Assembly (NCBI RefSeq): GCF_033115175.1
Contig: NC_084836.1
Span: 68,123,297 to 68,187,296 of the forward strand
Reading direction: 5' to 3'
Source of the DNA: Lepus europaeus
Taxonomy: Eukaryota; Chordata; Mammalia; Lagomorpha; Leporidae
Length of the DNA: 64,000 bases
Shown here: positions 38,731-49,915 of the stretch, one piece after another
How positions within the stretch are numbered: the first letter of the stretch is position 1
Layout: the number at the start of each line of letters is the position of its first letter
Notes under the pieces: model-generated
Told to the model about the DNA's origin: nothing
The model's database searches: none
The model's input: only the letters and a program-made list of their open reading frames with translations
Translations under genes and position numbers: made by a program

Positions 38731-39744
38731 AGTAAGGAGACAATAGCCAAGCCAGTTTCTTGAACAGAGGCACAGAGGTGTTAACTGGGAAAGTGACAGG
38801 GTGAAAACAGAACTTGAAGCTGGCCCAGTGTCAACAGAAGTGGCTCCATCACCAGGCCTGCCGGAACCCAGGGGAGCGGCTGGAGACAGAGATGAGGAAG
38901 AGGAGCCAGGTGCTCAGCCCTTCCGCACAGCCGCCACGTCTCTGCTCCGGTGCCTGTGCATGAGGGGGTGGCTCTCCCGGGGGTGGGAGAGCCACCAGCT
39001 GGATGCCAGGGAGAAGGTGCCGCTGCAGCAAAGCTCACAGGTCCGGGGAGCAGACAGGAGCCCATGGACAGCAAACACCCAGCAGGCTCCCCCTGCTGCC
39101 TGGTCTCTGCAGGTCCCTCGGGCAGCTGGCTGGGAATGCAGAGACGTGAGTGACGCAGAGCAGAGAGGCTAAGTGTGGGTTTGGAGCTAAGAGACAGTAG
39201 CTGAATGAATAATAGCCACACCCCCCAGTTTGCAATCCCATCTGCTCCGGGTCACATCGTCCCCAAGCCGGCTGAACCAACCCACTGCCTTGGTGTCGAC
39301 ACCCAGTGTCACCCCTGGGCTTTCCATGGAGGGCTGCAGGACAGCCCCTGAGACAGCTCAGAGACAGCCCCTGGCTGTAGCTCTCTGATGCAACAGCACA
39401 TTAAAACGACCAGTGCTTCCTCCGTGCCTGCCACACAACAGGTGCTCCTTGAATGTTTCCGCAATAAAATCAGACTTGGCTTCAAACGCATGCTGGTTAG
39501 GGCAGGATGCCTTTGGCCTGCAAATGCCTCAATTGTTGTTTTTTTTTTTTTTAAATGTCATTGTGACTTGAGTCTGGAATTTAAATAAGGATAATCCTGT
39601 AGGAAAAAAAAAAACGATTTGGTGAAAAAAAATCAAATCCGTGGAGATTTTCATCAGTGTGTTATTTACACAGCAGGAGCGAGTGAGAGAGAGAGAGAGA
39701 GAGGCTCCCTGGGCTCAGCCTCATTATCTCTAGTATCAGGAAGA

Positions 39745-39855
39745 TGCCTACTTTGCAGGATTAGGTTAAGGATTAGGAAAAAGAGAGGACAAGCTACAGC
39801 AGCTGGCACACACCGTACCAGGCGTTTCACAAGCAGTGAGTGTTTTGATTGTCTC
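39745..39855 (-). repeat. MIR fragment
   Basis: CCTACTTTGCAGGATTAGG, then AGCTGGCACACACCGTACC, a reverse MIR. Confidence 0.5.
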
Positions 39856-40287
39856 AAGTCAGCCTGCAGAATGGAGAGATGTGGCAACATCACACTTAGG
39901 CTTATGCTTAAAAAAAAAGAAAAGAAAGAAAGAAAATATGTGCTAGCAGGAAAAATCTGGAAGGAAACTCCCTTAAAGACCAAATAAGTGTTGTGCTCGA
40001 GGGGTCACGGGGCCGGTGACTCTTCCCTCTTGCTGTTTCCCAGGTTGCAGTGTAATAAAATACACCCAGGGTTGGTCTCTGCCCCCAGTCCCAAATGCCC
40101 AGGAATTTCCTGGGGGAGACGACCCCTGTGGGCCCCTGAGTGGCTTCAGCGTGAGGACCCGGTGGCCACAATTCGATTCAGAACTTGGAACTCTCAGCCC
40201 CACCCTCATTCCCTGGGGAGGGCACGGACCAGGGCATAAATTCATCCCCATCATCCCCCAAGAGGAAGCCTGAACCCTGGGGTCCCA

Positions 40288-40606
40288 GGAGCTGGGTGTG
40301 GTGCCACTGGTGAAGCCACTGCCTGCGACACCAGCATTCCACATGGGCGCCGGTTCAAGTTCCGGCTGCTCCACTTCCAGCCCAGCTCCCTGCTGATGTG
40401 CCTGGGAAAGCAGTGGAAGATGGCCTAAGGATTTGGGCTCCTCCACCCACATGGGAGGCCCAAGTGGAGTTCCAGGCTCTTGGTGCCATTGCTGATATTT
40501 GGGGAGTGAACCAACAGATGGTGGCTCTCTCTTTGTTTCTCTCTCTCTCTCTCTCTCTAACTCTAACTCTGCCTTTCAAATACATAAATAAATCTTTAAA
40601 ATAAAA
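40288..40606 (+). mobile_element. C-SINE
   Basis: Head GAGCTGGGTGTGGTGCC, tail AAATACATAAATAAATCTTT. Confidence 0.9.
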
Positions 40607-40762
40607 GGAATTGAATTAAATTATAGGACACCCAGAGAACTGGACAATCACTCAATGTAGAAAACCCACACACCTATGTCTAAGATATTGAGAGTGGAGA
40701 AGACTTTTCCTTTACAAATATTCATTGCATGCGTCAGTACTTTAATAACGGTGAGATAGACA

Positions 40763-40887
40763 AGGATGCTTCAAAAAGTTGTGGGAAATGGAATGAAGAA
40801 TAAGTTCATTAAGGTGCAAAACAATTCTGAGATCCCTGCGTGGTTTCTTCATAATGTTCCTAATGAACTTTTGAAAGAGCCCTCATA
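40763..40887. mobile_element. Short inverted-repeat DNA transposon (MITE)
   Basis: Left end GGATGCTTCAAAAAGTTGTG and right end GAACTTTTGAAAGAGCCCTC are inverted relatives of each other and of the 14461 element. The middle holds TTAAGGTGCAAAACAATT. No coding capacity. Confidence 0.6.
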
Positions 40888-40894
40888 TGTCATC

Positions 40895-41280
40895 TTTTAA
40901 AAGATATATTTATTTATTTGAAAGGCAGAGTTACAAAGAGGCAGAGGCAGAGAGAGGGAGAGGGAGGAGAGGGGGAAGAGGAGAGGGAGGAGGGGGAGGG
41001 GGAGAGGGGGAGAGAGAGAGAGAGAGGTCTTCCATCCACTGGTTCACTCCCCAAATGGCTACAACTGCTGGAGCAGCACCAATCCAGAGCCAGGAGCTTC
41101 TTCCAGGTCTCCCATATGGGTGCAGGGTCCCAAGGACTTGGGCCATCTTCTACTGCTTTCCCAGGCACATTAGCAGGGAGCGGGATCAGAAGTGGAGCAG
41201 CCAGGACTCGAACCGGAACCCATACGGGATGCAGGCTCTGCAGGCAGAGGCTATACATGCTAACCACAGCGCCAGCCCCT
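40895..41280 (-). mobile_element. C-SINE with purine-rich expansion
   Basis: Reverse copy with an unusually long GA/GGA run at 40940-41026, ending ACCACAGCGCCAGCCCC. Confidence 0.92.
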
Positions 41281-41367
41281 GTACATCATTTTGAAGTACA
41301 AGCCTGAGCACAACATCCCAAAGATCAGGAAGAATCACACATCAGTCAACAGGAAGTCCAAAATCCC

Positions 41368-41395
41368 GCCTGCCTGCCTGCCTGCCTGCCTGCCT
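41368..41395 (+). repeat. (TGCC)n microsatellite
   Basis: Seven tandem CCTG/TGCC units. Confidence 0.9.
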
Positions 41396-41504
41396 CATTC
41401 AGTGCTCAAACTGTCAGACAGGGACCGGAAGGAGGCACTCAGCCAGAGGCGGTCTTTGTCTCCGTACGGGGTGGAGGGGACACCTGTGCAAGGGGCAGTG
41501 GCTG

Positions 41505-41850
41505 CCAGGAGAGATTGGCCATCCACACAGGTACAAGTTAAGCCGCCGCCTGCAGCACCAGCATCCCACATCAGAGCACTGGTTCGAGTCCCAGCTGCCC
41601 CACTTCAGATCCAGCACCCCGCTAATGCACCTGGGAAAGCAGCAGAGGATGGCCCAAGTGCTTGGGCCCCTGCCACCCACATGAAAGAACACGGGGTAGT
41701 TTCTGGTTCTCGGCTTCAACCTGGCCCAGCCCTGGCCATTGTAACCATTTGGAGAGTGAACCAGCAGAGGAAAAATCTCTTTCTCTCCCAATCTTTTCCT
41801 CTCTGTATTACTCTGCCTTCCAAACAAATAAAATAAGTTTTTAAAAAATA
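41505..41850 (+). mobile_element. C-SINE, diverged head
   Basis: Body CACCTGGGAAAGCAGCAGAG and tail CCAAACAAATAAAATAAG. Confidence 0.88.
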
Positions 41851-42008
41851 GGCAGGCAGAAATAGATTTTTTTAATGCAGATTTAAATTGTGAATACAAA
41901 TCTCTATAAACACTCATACATTATACAAAGTTTCACACTTACACTGTATTTCCTAACCACCTCCATTAGTGAATTTATTCCCTCTAAAATATCATTCAAT
42001 CAATCAAT

Positions 42009-42300
42009 CCAGTTGGCCTTCGTATCCCCAGGTGCCACACCTGCAGGTTTAGCCAACTGGGGAATCAGACATACTCAGAAAACTTCTGTATGCCAAGCAG
42101 GTTTCTTTTCCCTTGCCTGTTTCCCTGGACAATACAGTATCACACCTGTTTGGGTAGCGTGTACATTGTATCAGGTGTACATTGTATCAGTCATCCAGAG
42201 GTGATTTAAGGCATACTGGAGGTTGGGCAGAGGTTCTATGCTACTCTATAGACAGATCCTAGAACAATCCCCTGTGGATACTGAGCAATCCCCTTACAAG
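42009..42300 (+). mobile_element. Tigger/MER2-like DNA transposon fragment
   Basis: Starts CCAGTTGGCCTTCGTATCCC, carries ACAATACAGTATCACACC and GAGGTGATTTAAGGCATAC, and ends near CAATCCCCTGTGGATACTGAG, all in the order of the MER2 family of pogo-like elements as I know it. It is non-coding and internally shortened. Confidence 0.72.
42159..42190 (+). repeat. 16-bp tandem duplication in the Tigger fragment
   Basis: GTGTACATTGTATCAG occurs twice in direct succession. Confidence 0.85.
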
Positions 42301-42496
42301 TCTCGCATTCACGTGTCCCACTCTCCTGAAACAGATTTTGAGGCCACGGGTTGAGGATGTGCAACTTGAAGGCAGCAGTATCCTTTTTCCTGACTCCAGT
42401 ACCAGAGTCACTGACAAGAATCTCAAAAAACAATGCACAAAGGTGGAGCGCAGATCTTGGCTTCTAAATACCACCTGCCCCAAGAGAAACTGAGGG

Positions 42497-42765
42497 CGCA
42501 CTGGTGCTTAGCCTAGCAGCTAAGGTGCCCGTGTCTGCATCACAGTGCTTTGGGGTTCAATTCCTAGATCCAAATCCCGACTCCAGCTTCCTGCCCTTGC
42601 ACACCCTGGCAGGAAGCAGCCATGGCTCAAAGGGCTCCTGCCAGCCGTGTGGGAGACCAGGATTAAGGTCCCAGCTCCCAGCTTCAGCCCCAGCCCAGCC
42701 CCTGCTGGCCATTGTGGGCATTCGGGGACTGAACCAAAAGCAGATAGAAGTTCTAGAAATTAAGT
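42497..42765 (+). mobile_element. Old C-SINE relative
   Basis: Strongly diverged forward copy: GGTGCTTAGCCTAGCAGC, CCGTGTGGGAGACCAGGAT, ATTCGGGGACTGAACC. No clear A tail. Confidence 0.7.
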
Positions 42766-43309
42766 GGTGCTGTGAGAATGCATCCCCCTGGCCCAGACTG
42801 GGAGGATTCGAGCATGGGTATCAATAAGAAACTCCTTGGTCTACCTCAATACAAACATGTGTGTCTAGAGAGGACATACAGAGAATGCCAACTAATATTA
42901 TAACATAGCAATAATAATGGACTTGGCAACCGGCACTACCAATTAAGCCAGGAAGCATCAGCCATAGTGGAAGGAGTGGGAGGAGGAGGATCAGGACACT
43001 CGGAGAGTTTCAAAGGATCTCTCTCCGCAGTGCCTTCACCTTACAAAGAGGAAAAGTGTAAGTAGCAGGGGAGAAGCCTCCGAGACACCAGGTTTGTCCA
43101 GTGAGCAGAGTTGCCATCGGCGGCCGCTGGACAAGCTGAAACCATGCACTCCCTGGCAGGCGCCTAGCAAAACACACAGCATCGCCCTACCAGAAATGCA
43201 TGGCCAGAGACAGTGAAACATCACACAAACCCAAACTGAGCGGCATTGGACAAAATAACTGGTCCATCCTCCTCAATGGTCAGAGCCCAAGAGGTGGGCT
43301 CTGTGCGCA

Positions 43310-43565
43310 GGGGCAAAAACAGCACTTGGGGCCCTCCCGCCACATAGCCAAATGCCTGGCTCAACCCTCCGCTCTGCTTCTGATTCCAGCTGCCCGCGAA
43401 TGCCCATCCTGGGAAACAGCAGGCAGGGTGGTGCAAGGACTTGGGTCCCTGCCACCCGGGTGGGAGACCCAGATCGAGTGCCGGGCTGCCGGTTTCAACC
43501 TGGTCCAGCCTGGGCGTTGCGGGCATTTGGGGAGAGAACCTAACAGACGGCGACTGGGGGACCAT
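43310..43565 (+). mobile_element. Old C-SINE relative
   Basis: GGGTCCCTGCCACCCGGGTG and GCGGGCATTTGGGGAGAG mark a diverged forward copy. Confidence 0.65.
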
Positions 43566-44233
43566 TCCAGAGGAAAGACGTGGCCGCCAAGTCAGTTCTG
43601 AACCGGATCGTTTTTGCTATAAGGAATTTATTGGGACAGCTGATCAGACTGGAATGGGGGTCTGAGGATCAGACAGAAGCAAAGACAGTAAATGCCCGAT
43701 TTTAATGGCTGTGCTGTGGTTACATGTGTAGAAAACACTCATTAAAGTGCGTGGGGCCATTGGCAATGTACTCTCGAATGGATCGGGGTTGGGAGGGAGG
43801 AGGTTCTTTGTATTATTCTTACAACTTGTCCGTGCATTAGAAACGCTTTCAAAAAGGAAGCTGAGAGTCCAGATCACTTATTTCAGCTGCGGCCCAAAGC
43901 CCTGACTCTTCCTTTATCTCACCTAAAGCACAGGCAGCAGGCAGCTCGGGCAGCCAAACCTGTTCATCCCGGCTGCCAGGCGTGGGCCAGGCACACACGT
44001 CTCTGTCCAGGGCTCCAGCCCCGAGGCTGGGCAGGGGAGGGTTGCGTTGAGGCTCAGCAAGGAACCTCAGCACAGAGCACTCAAGGAGCAGGTCGGCAGC
44101 TTAACACCTCTGTGGCTTGGGATAGCAGGAGACGCAAATCAGGGTTTTTCCCACACCCGAGGAAGAACCAGCCACAGGTTGGATGCTTTCCCTGGAATAG
44201 TTCTGCAAATGCCAACAAGGAAAGAGACAAGAG

Positions 44234-44545
44234 AGGCCGGTGCTGTGGCGTAGAAGGTTAAGCCATAGCCTGTGATGCCAGCATCCCATATCAGCATCGG
44301 TTGGGGTCCCGGCTGCTCCACTTCCCATCCAGCTCCCTGCTAACGCACCTGGGAAAGCAGCAGAAGATGGCCCAGATGCTTGGGTCCCTGCCACCCATGT
44401 GGGAGACCCGAATGGAGTTCCAGGCTCCTGGCTTTGGCCTGGCCCAGCCCTGGCCATTGCAAACATTTGAGGAAGTAAACCAACAGATGACAGATCTCTC
44501 TTCCTCTGTGTGTGTGTGTGTGTCTCCTCTCTCCCTGTTAATTGC
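44234..44545 (+). mobile_element. C-SINE with TG microsatellite
   Basis: Head GAGGCCGGTGCTGTGGCG. The CT run has become (TG)n at 44505-44522 and the A tail is missing. Confidence 0.88.
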
Positions 44546-47383
44546 CTCATTCTGCATATCTAGAGGACAAAGAGATAAGTCCTATTACCACACCACCTCC
44601 CTGGGCTGTGTTTTGGTGTTTAGTTGTGTATTGGTTTGTCGTCTGCTCACTAGGGCTCTGTCGAAGGCCACGAGTGTGTGTGTAGGTGTGCAGGTGTGCA
44701 GCTGCGTCCGACAGACAGGTGGGCCACCCTGAACCGCCAGGAGACAGCAGCAGGCTCACACCCCCATGGAAGCAGCGACTCCTAAAGCAGAAGAAGCTGG
44801 GCCCCAGGGACAGAGCGTGGCTGCAGTGCAGAGCTGGGAAAGGCAGAGGCTCCATGCCCCTCCCCAGCCTGAGCCCAGCACTGGCCGTTTTGCCCCCAAA
44901 CGCTCCTGGTTTGCAGGAGTTAACAGAGCCCTGCTTAGGGTCATCACGCTGCCAAAATTTCCACCGCTGAGTTGTTCACCCAGGCCTGGCAGGAGCCCGC
45001 AGGCCCCTGCATAAGGAGCCTGCGAGCTGGGCTCAGGAACTCAGCTGGGAGAGCGGCCCCACGCTGGGCCAGAGCTATGAAAGCAGCGCCTTCCTGGCCG
45101 CTCCGCCTGGAAATCACCTACACATCCTGGAGCCCACGGCGGCTCCACCCCCACCTGCTCCCGAGACCCAGGTATGAGCGATGGGCTTCGAGCTACAGTG
45201 GCGGCCGGGAGCGAGTCTGCTCCTGCCTGAGTCCAGCCTCTGACCCCCGAGTGACCTCCCACCTCCCTGACCTGGGCCTGACTCATGCTTCCAGAATGGG
45301 AGCCGGAGGATTCCTGTTGCCCAGGCGAAGCTGACTCAGGGCTGGTCCAGGGGCTGCTGTGGAAGGGGCTCAGGGTAGGGCAGCTCTGAGGGAGGTAACA
45401 CCTGTCGCTTCCTGAGCACCTACTATGCTCCAGGACCCAGCGCAGGCATCTGCTACCCTTTCTCAGCCGGAGGGTAGGGTAGCCTGGGCTCGCTGGCCAG
45501 GCAGGGGGTAGGGAGGCCTCTGGCCTGGCAGGGGGCATCAGCTTGGGTGCAGGTTCTGAGAAAGGGAGAAAGGCGCCCCTGCTGTGCCCTGGGCTCAGCC
45601 CTGCAGTGGGTGGGCAGGGGGAGGCAGCCTGGGCCACACGACCTCCTCCCTACATTCCTGTGGTTTCAAGTGCCCAGCTGACGTCAGGCCTGAGCGACGC
45701 GGGAGACTCGCTGTGTCTGGGGCCTGGCCAGGGGCTGAGACATTTCTTTAAAAGCTTATAAATCACTAAGTACTTCCTCTTCCAAGCCAGCCCTACCCGG
45801 GGCCTCGGAGGATCCGTCTCTACAGGCCCACACAGCAACTCCCTTTGGCCTCCTTGCTTTCGGGTTAGCCCAGACCCTCGGCAGCAGAGGGGAAGGTGGG
45901 TGTGGGGGGGGGGGGGTCACATCACATGCATATGCAATGAAAACACGTGTGTACTCAGCAGCCGAGCCCAGGCGGGCAGCCAGGCCCCCTGGGGCTCCCA
46001 GCGTGCGCTGTGAGAACACGCCTGCCAACACCCAGCCCCTCGCACACGAACCATCACACCACTCCACAGGTCCCGGCTGTCCCCAGGCACAGATGAGCTC
46101 ACCCTTGGCGGGGCACCATGCTCCTCCACGCACCCACAACAGCATATGCCCGAGTCCCACTGTGTGTACACACTTGCAGGTGTGCAAAGGCTGCACATCC
46201 ACACACGTTGCACTCCTGTGTGCATGGACTGGACACTCACGAGGACCCAGGCAAGGACACCCAGCTAGCTGGCCACGCTCAAATCTCACACCCACCCTAG
46301 GCTCGCACATGCATGCAGGAACCACTTCCTATGTGCGAGTGTCCACACAGCATGCACACCCTCGCACACACCCCTGGATGCACAGGTGGGAGCCTCCGGA
46401 AGCCAAGGGAAAGAACAGGAGCCCTGGGAGGGGACGGCAGGAAGCTGCTATCCCCAGCCTCACCTCTGGGGGCCGCTGTCAGGGCCGTTCCCCCAGCACT
46501 GCGCTCTGAAGTTGGCCTGGAGCGGCAGGCAGCACCGTGGTGCTGGCTGCCTGGAGGAAGAAAGAGAGGGACCCGCCACTGGCCCTGGACTCCCAAAAGC
46601 TGTGGAGTGACTGCCCACCCAGGGGCTCGGAGCGGGGAGAATGGACGGCTGGAACTGAAAGACAGGGGACAGGAGTGGGGGGCAGGGAGCGGAGGGAGAT
46701 GGAAAGGGATGGAGGGAACTGGAGCCCCTCAGGGACCAAGCAAGGAGGGTGAGGGGTGATGAGCGGAGCCTCTGGGCGTGGGGAGGCACCACTGCACCCC
46801 CTATCCTCCAACCCCTGCTGGGGGCCCAGCAGGTTGGGCTCCCCCAGTCTGCGTGCTCAGAAGGCAGCCAGGCTGGAGACGAGCCTGTCGCAGCACCTTT
46901 GCCAGAGCAGGGACCCCCCGGGTGGGTGGGGTCTCGCTTTGTCCTCTCCTGGGCCTGCAGGACCTGCCCCCTTCCTCACCCCCAACTTGCAGCGAGCCCT
47001 GCCTGGTTAGCGACGGAGCACTGACAAAAAGCCTTGGGTCCTAATGACCTCACCTACATAACAGCAAGCAGGTCCCCCTTTCTCTGCCCTGCTGTCACAG
47101 CCCTACCCCGCCTTGGCCACCCCTCGCTAGCTGAAGAGTCCCGCCATCAGCCTGAGCTCTCCCCCACTCCTCCCAAGCTCTCCCCCAACTCAGCGGTTCA
47201 GCCTCAGGGTCCAGCCTCAGCCTCAGCCCCAGCCCAAACCCCTCCCAGCTCACGCTGAGATCTCGCAAGAACTTCAAACTAGCCCCAAGCTCTCGCTCTA
47301 TCCCAAATGCCCAGCTTTAGCACAGACCCCCAAGCCCTTTCCCACCACTCTGTACTATACAAACCACTAGTGTGCAAGGGAAG

Positions 47384-47386
<3 letters not shown>
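44546..47386. other. Unique GC-rich sequence without a recognisable gene
   Basis: One MIR-like scrap near 45390-45480, a poly-G run at 45902-45914, and CA-rich low-complexity sequence around 46000-46380. Open frames are short or low complexity and none resembles KRT80 or another family I know. Confidence 0.5.
45390..45480 (+). repeat. MIR fragment
   Basis: TGAGCACCTACTATGCTCCAGG-like start, the typical MIR 5' region. Confidence 0.5.
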
Positions 47387-47430
<44 letters not shown>

Positions 47431-47488
47431 TGCGTTCACCTGGGAATAAATAAGTAAATAAACCTTAATAAATAAATAAGTAAACCTG
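47387..47488 (+). repeat. (CT)n and AT-rich low complexity
   Basis: CT run at 47387-47424, then AATAAATAAGTAAATAAACC-type repeats at 47446-47488. It resembles a SINE 3' end without a body. Confidence 0.7.
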
Positions 47489-49499
47489 GTCTGGCTGCTT
47501 CGTCTCTTCTTTCCTGACCTGAGCCATGCTCTGTCTCAGCACCCTGGCCGGCCAGCCTCCTCCTGCCACCCACAAGGGGACAGTGTCCAGCAAGACCCAG
47601 GCAGCCCATCCAGGAGCCCTGGTAGGGCAGGTCCCGGGGAGGGGTGGGGAGTGGACCCTCCTGCCCCCACTGGCCCGGCAGGTCCGCTGGGGTGCAGAGG
47701 AAGCTGGGAACCCAAGGCTGGGCCTCAAGCTCCCCTTGTTGCCTGAGTCCCTCCCGGTTCGCTCCAAATAAATGCAAAAACTCGGAGATGTTTGCAGGTC
47801 ACAAAGTCCCAGAGAAAGGAAGCCTTGAACCCCAAATCCTGGGCTTGGGCTTTTTGCCACGGGCACCCTGTCAGGCCTCCCCTGCCCCCTCCTGCCCCTC
47901 TGAGGCACACCCAAAGCCCACTTAAGCCACACTGGGCCGGGGAGGGGGGTGCTGCTGGGCAGTGGCTCCACTTCTCCCAGGACTCAGAGCCCAGCCAGCA
48001 GCGCAGAGGCTGTTCCCTGACCAATGCTGAGGGTCAGGGTGAAAGGGACCGCCCTCTCCTTTTCAAACAGGAACACAGGCTTGAAGAGGCGGCCTCTTGT
48101 CTGAGCGCCTATGGACCAGCCTTTGGGGCCAAAAGGTAGGAGCCAGATGAGCCACGACCACGGCTCCAGCCCTCTGCCTCCACCTCCCCCCCACCCAATC
48201 AGAACCCAGCTCAGCCACTGCCCGGGGTCCCATCCACACCTCCCTGGGCCCCCCATCTCCCACCCAGTGGGGGAGTCCCATGTTCAACCCTGCACCCCCA
48301 CCCCACAGGTCCAGCTCAGCCTCTGTGCCTCAGACCTGATGCCCACTCCAGGGGCATCCATACCCTGGTCTCCCCAGGAACATGCCACATCCCTCCTCCC
48401 AAACCCAGAAGCAGGCTGCCCCACCCTTCCTTAGCATTCAGTACCCCTGTGTACCTCCCTGGCTTCGCCTGCAGCCACCACTCCCTCCCCCAACACCCCC
48501 AAGGACCCTCCAAACCACAGCTGCTTCCTGGTGCCTGGCTCAGCCTGAAGGGCTCAGCCCACATTCTGGGGGGCCCAGCACACCCCTTGGAATCCCATAG
48601 CCCCCTGGAATGCCCCCCTCCCCCAAGACCGCTGCAAAGCATAACCCGTCTGCAGGCAGGGTCCCAGCAGCACACCTGCAGTTCCTCGTAGGTATTTTCC
48701 GAAGAGTGTCTAATAATTATTAGACTCTACTTATTTCCTGTTGGTGTGTGCCTCGCTCTGCCCACTCCCCCCTCCCCCAGGAGGTTCACGGGCAGTGGTG
48801 AGCCCACTGCAGGCTGCGGGCCCCAAGGACCACGCCCTGGGAGGTTGGTTGTGCAGCCCCACAGGAGACTTGGGGGCACACCCTGTGAACCCCGAGCTCC
48901 TTAAGCCCCTGGGATTTTGCAAGACCGATGGGTGGCCTGGGCGGCCCAAGGCACCCCACCCCTGCCTGCCTGCAGATCCCGGGGCCTCTGCAGAGCCTCC
49001 CAGGGCCCCCCCTCCAAGGATGATGTCATCCTGTCTCAGCAGCTGCCAGCGGGTGTATGTGATACCTGCCCTGGGGAAGCTTCCAGGCTGGGACGTGAGG
49101 AATGAGCATGACTCCCAGGGCCCCGAGAGTCCCAGGCAGGAAGTGGGGCCGGGATGCAGGCGGACCGCATGGTGCGGTGACACTGGCATGGGGAATGGCC
49201 ACTCCTCCTTAAGCACTTATTAAGCGTGAGACTCCAAGCCAAGCCGTTTGTCTCTGCCGTAACTCTGCAGGGCAGACTAGAGAGGGGTTCCGGCCCAAGA
49301 GCTGGGCCACAGCTGGGGTTCAACGCCAGACCCATGCCCCTTTCCACCCCGTTCTGCAGCCACCCCAAACTCTCCAAATGGGCCCCCCTTGCACTCAGCA
49401 TGACCCCTCCTCTCTGAGGCTCCCCCCTTGCCCTCCCATTCCCCATCAGCCCCACCCACCTCCGCCACACCCCGGTGTTAGCCTGGCCGCCTGTGAGCA
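47489..49499. other. Unique sequence without a recognisable gene
   Basis: C-rich sequence with no conserved protein frame. It contains the AT palindrome at 48708 and a MIR-like scrap near 49205-49290. Confidence 0.45.
48708..48725. promoter_or_regulatory. Perfect 18-bp AT palindrome with TAAT cores
   Basis: GTCTAATAATTATTAGAC is its own reverse complement; the symmetry extends to 24 bp with one mismatched pair. It carries TAAT/ATTA cores on both strands, a typical homeodomain-dimer layout, in a GC-rich surround. Function is inference. Confidence 0.35.
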
Positions 49500-49612
49500 G
49501 ACGCCTGCCCCATTGTACAGATGTGAAGACTGAGGATTAAGGACGGAAAGAAGCTAGCCCAAGGTCACACAACTGGGAAGCAAGCGAGCCTGGTTAGAAC
49601 CCAGGTTATTAG
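49500..49612 (+). repeat. MIR element, well preserved
   Basis: CATTGTACAGATGTGAAGAC, AGCCCAAGGTCACACAACTG, GGTTAGAACCCAGG in canonical order. Confidence 0.85.
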
Positions 49613-49829
49613 AGCATCGAGCAATAAAGCAATAAAGCTACAGACAATTAGGGAATGGTATTAGCAGGACAAGCTGCTGAGGGTGCCCAGAAGTTCCACG
49701 GCCAGGGAGGCGGGGCCTTGGGAAATGGGCGGGGCCTGGATGGGGGGGGCTGGCCAAAATCAGGAGGGTGGTATAAATTGGTGGAAATTGCTTGGGCGGA
49801 GTGGGCGGGACGCAAAGGACCCAGCTGTG

Positions 49830-49915
49830 CCCCCCAACACTTGCTGTGTGACCCTGGAGAAGTCTCTTGCCTCTCTCAGGGACACCTGTGTATAAATGAA
49901 GATGAGGTGAGCTGG
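49830..49915 (-). repeat. MIR fragment
   Basis: Reverse core TTGCTGTGTGACCCTGGAG and GTGTATAAATGAAGATGAGG. Confidence 0.7.

Noticed and set aside
41368-41395. CRISPR-like or other spaced repeats
   Set aside because: The repeats here are simple satellites or dispersed SINEs; no regular repeat-spacer array exists in this mammalian DNA.
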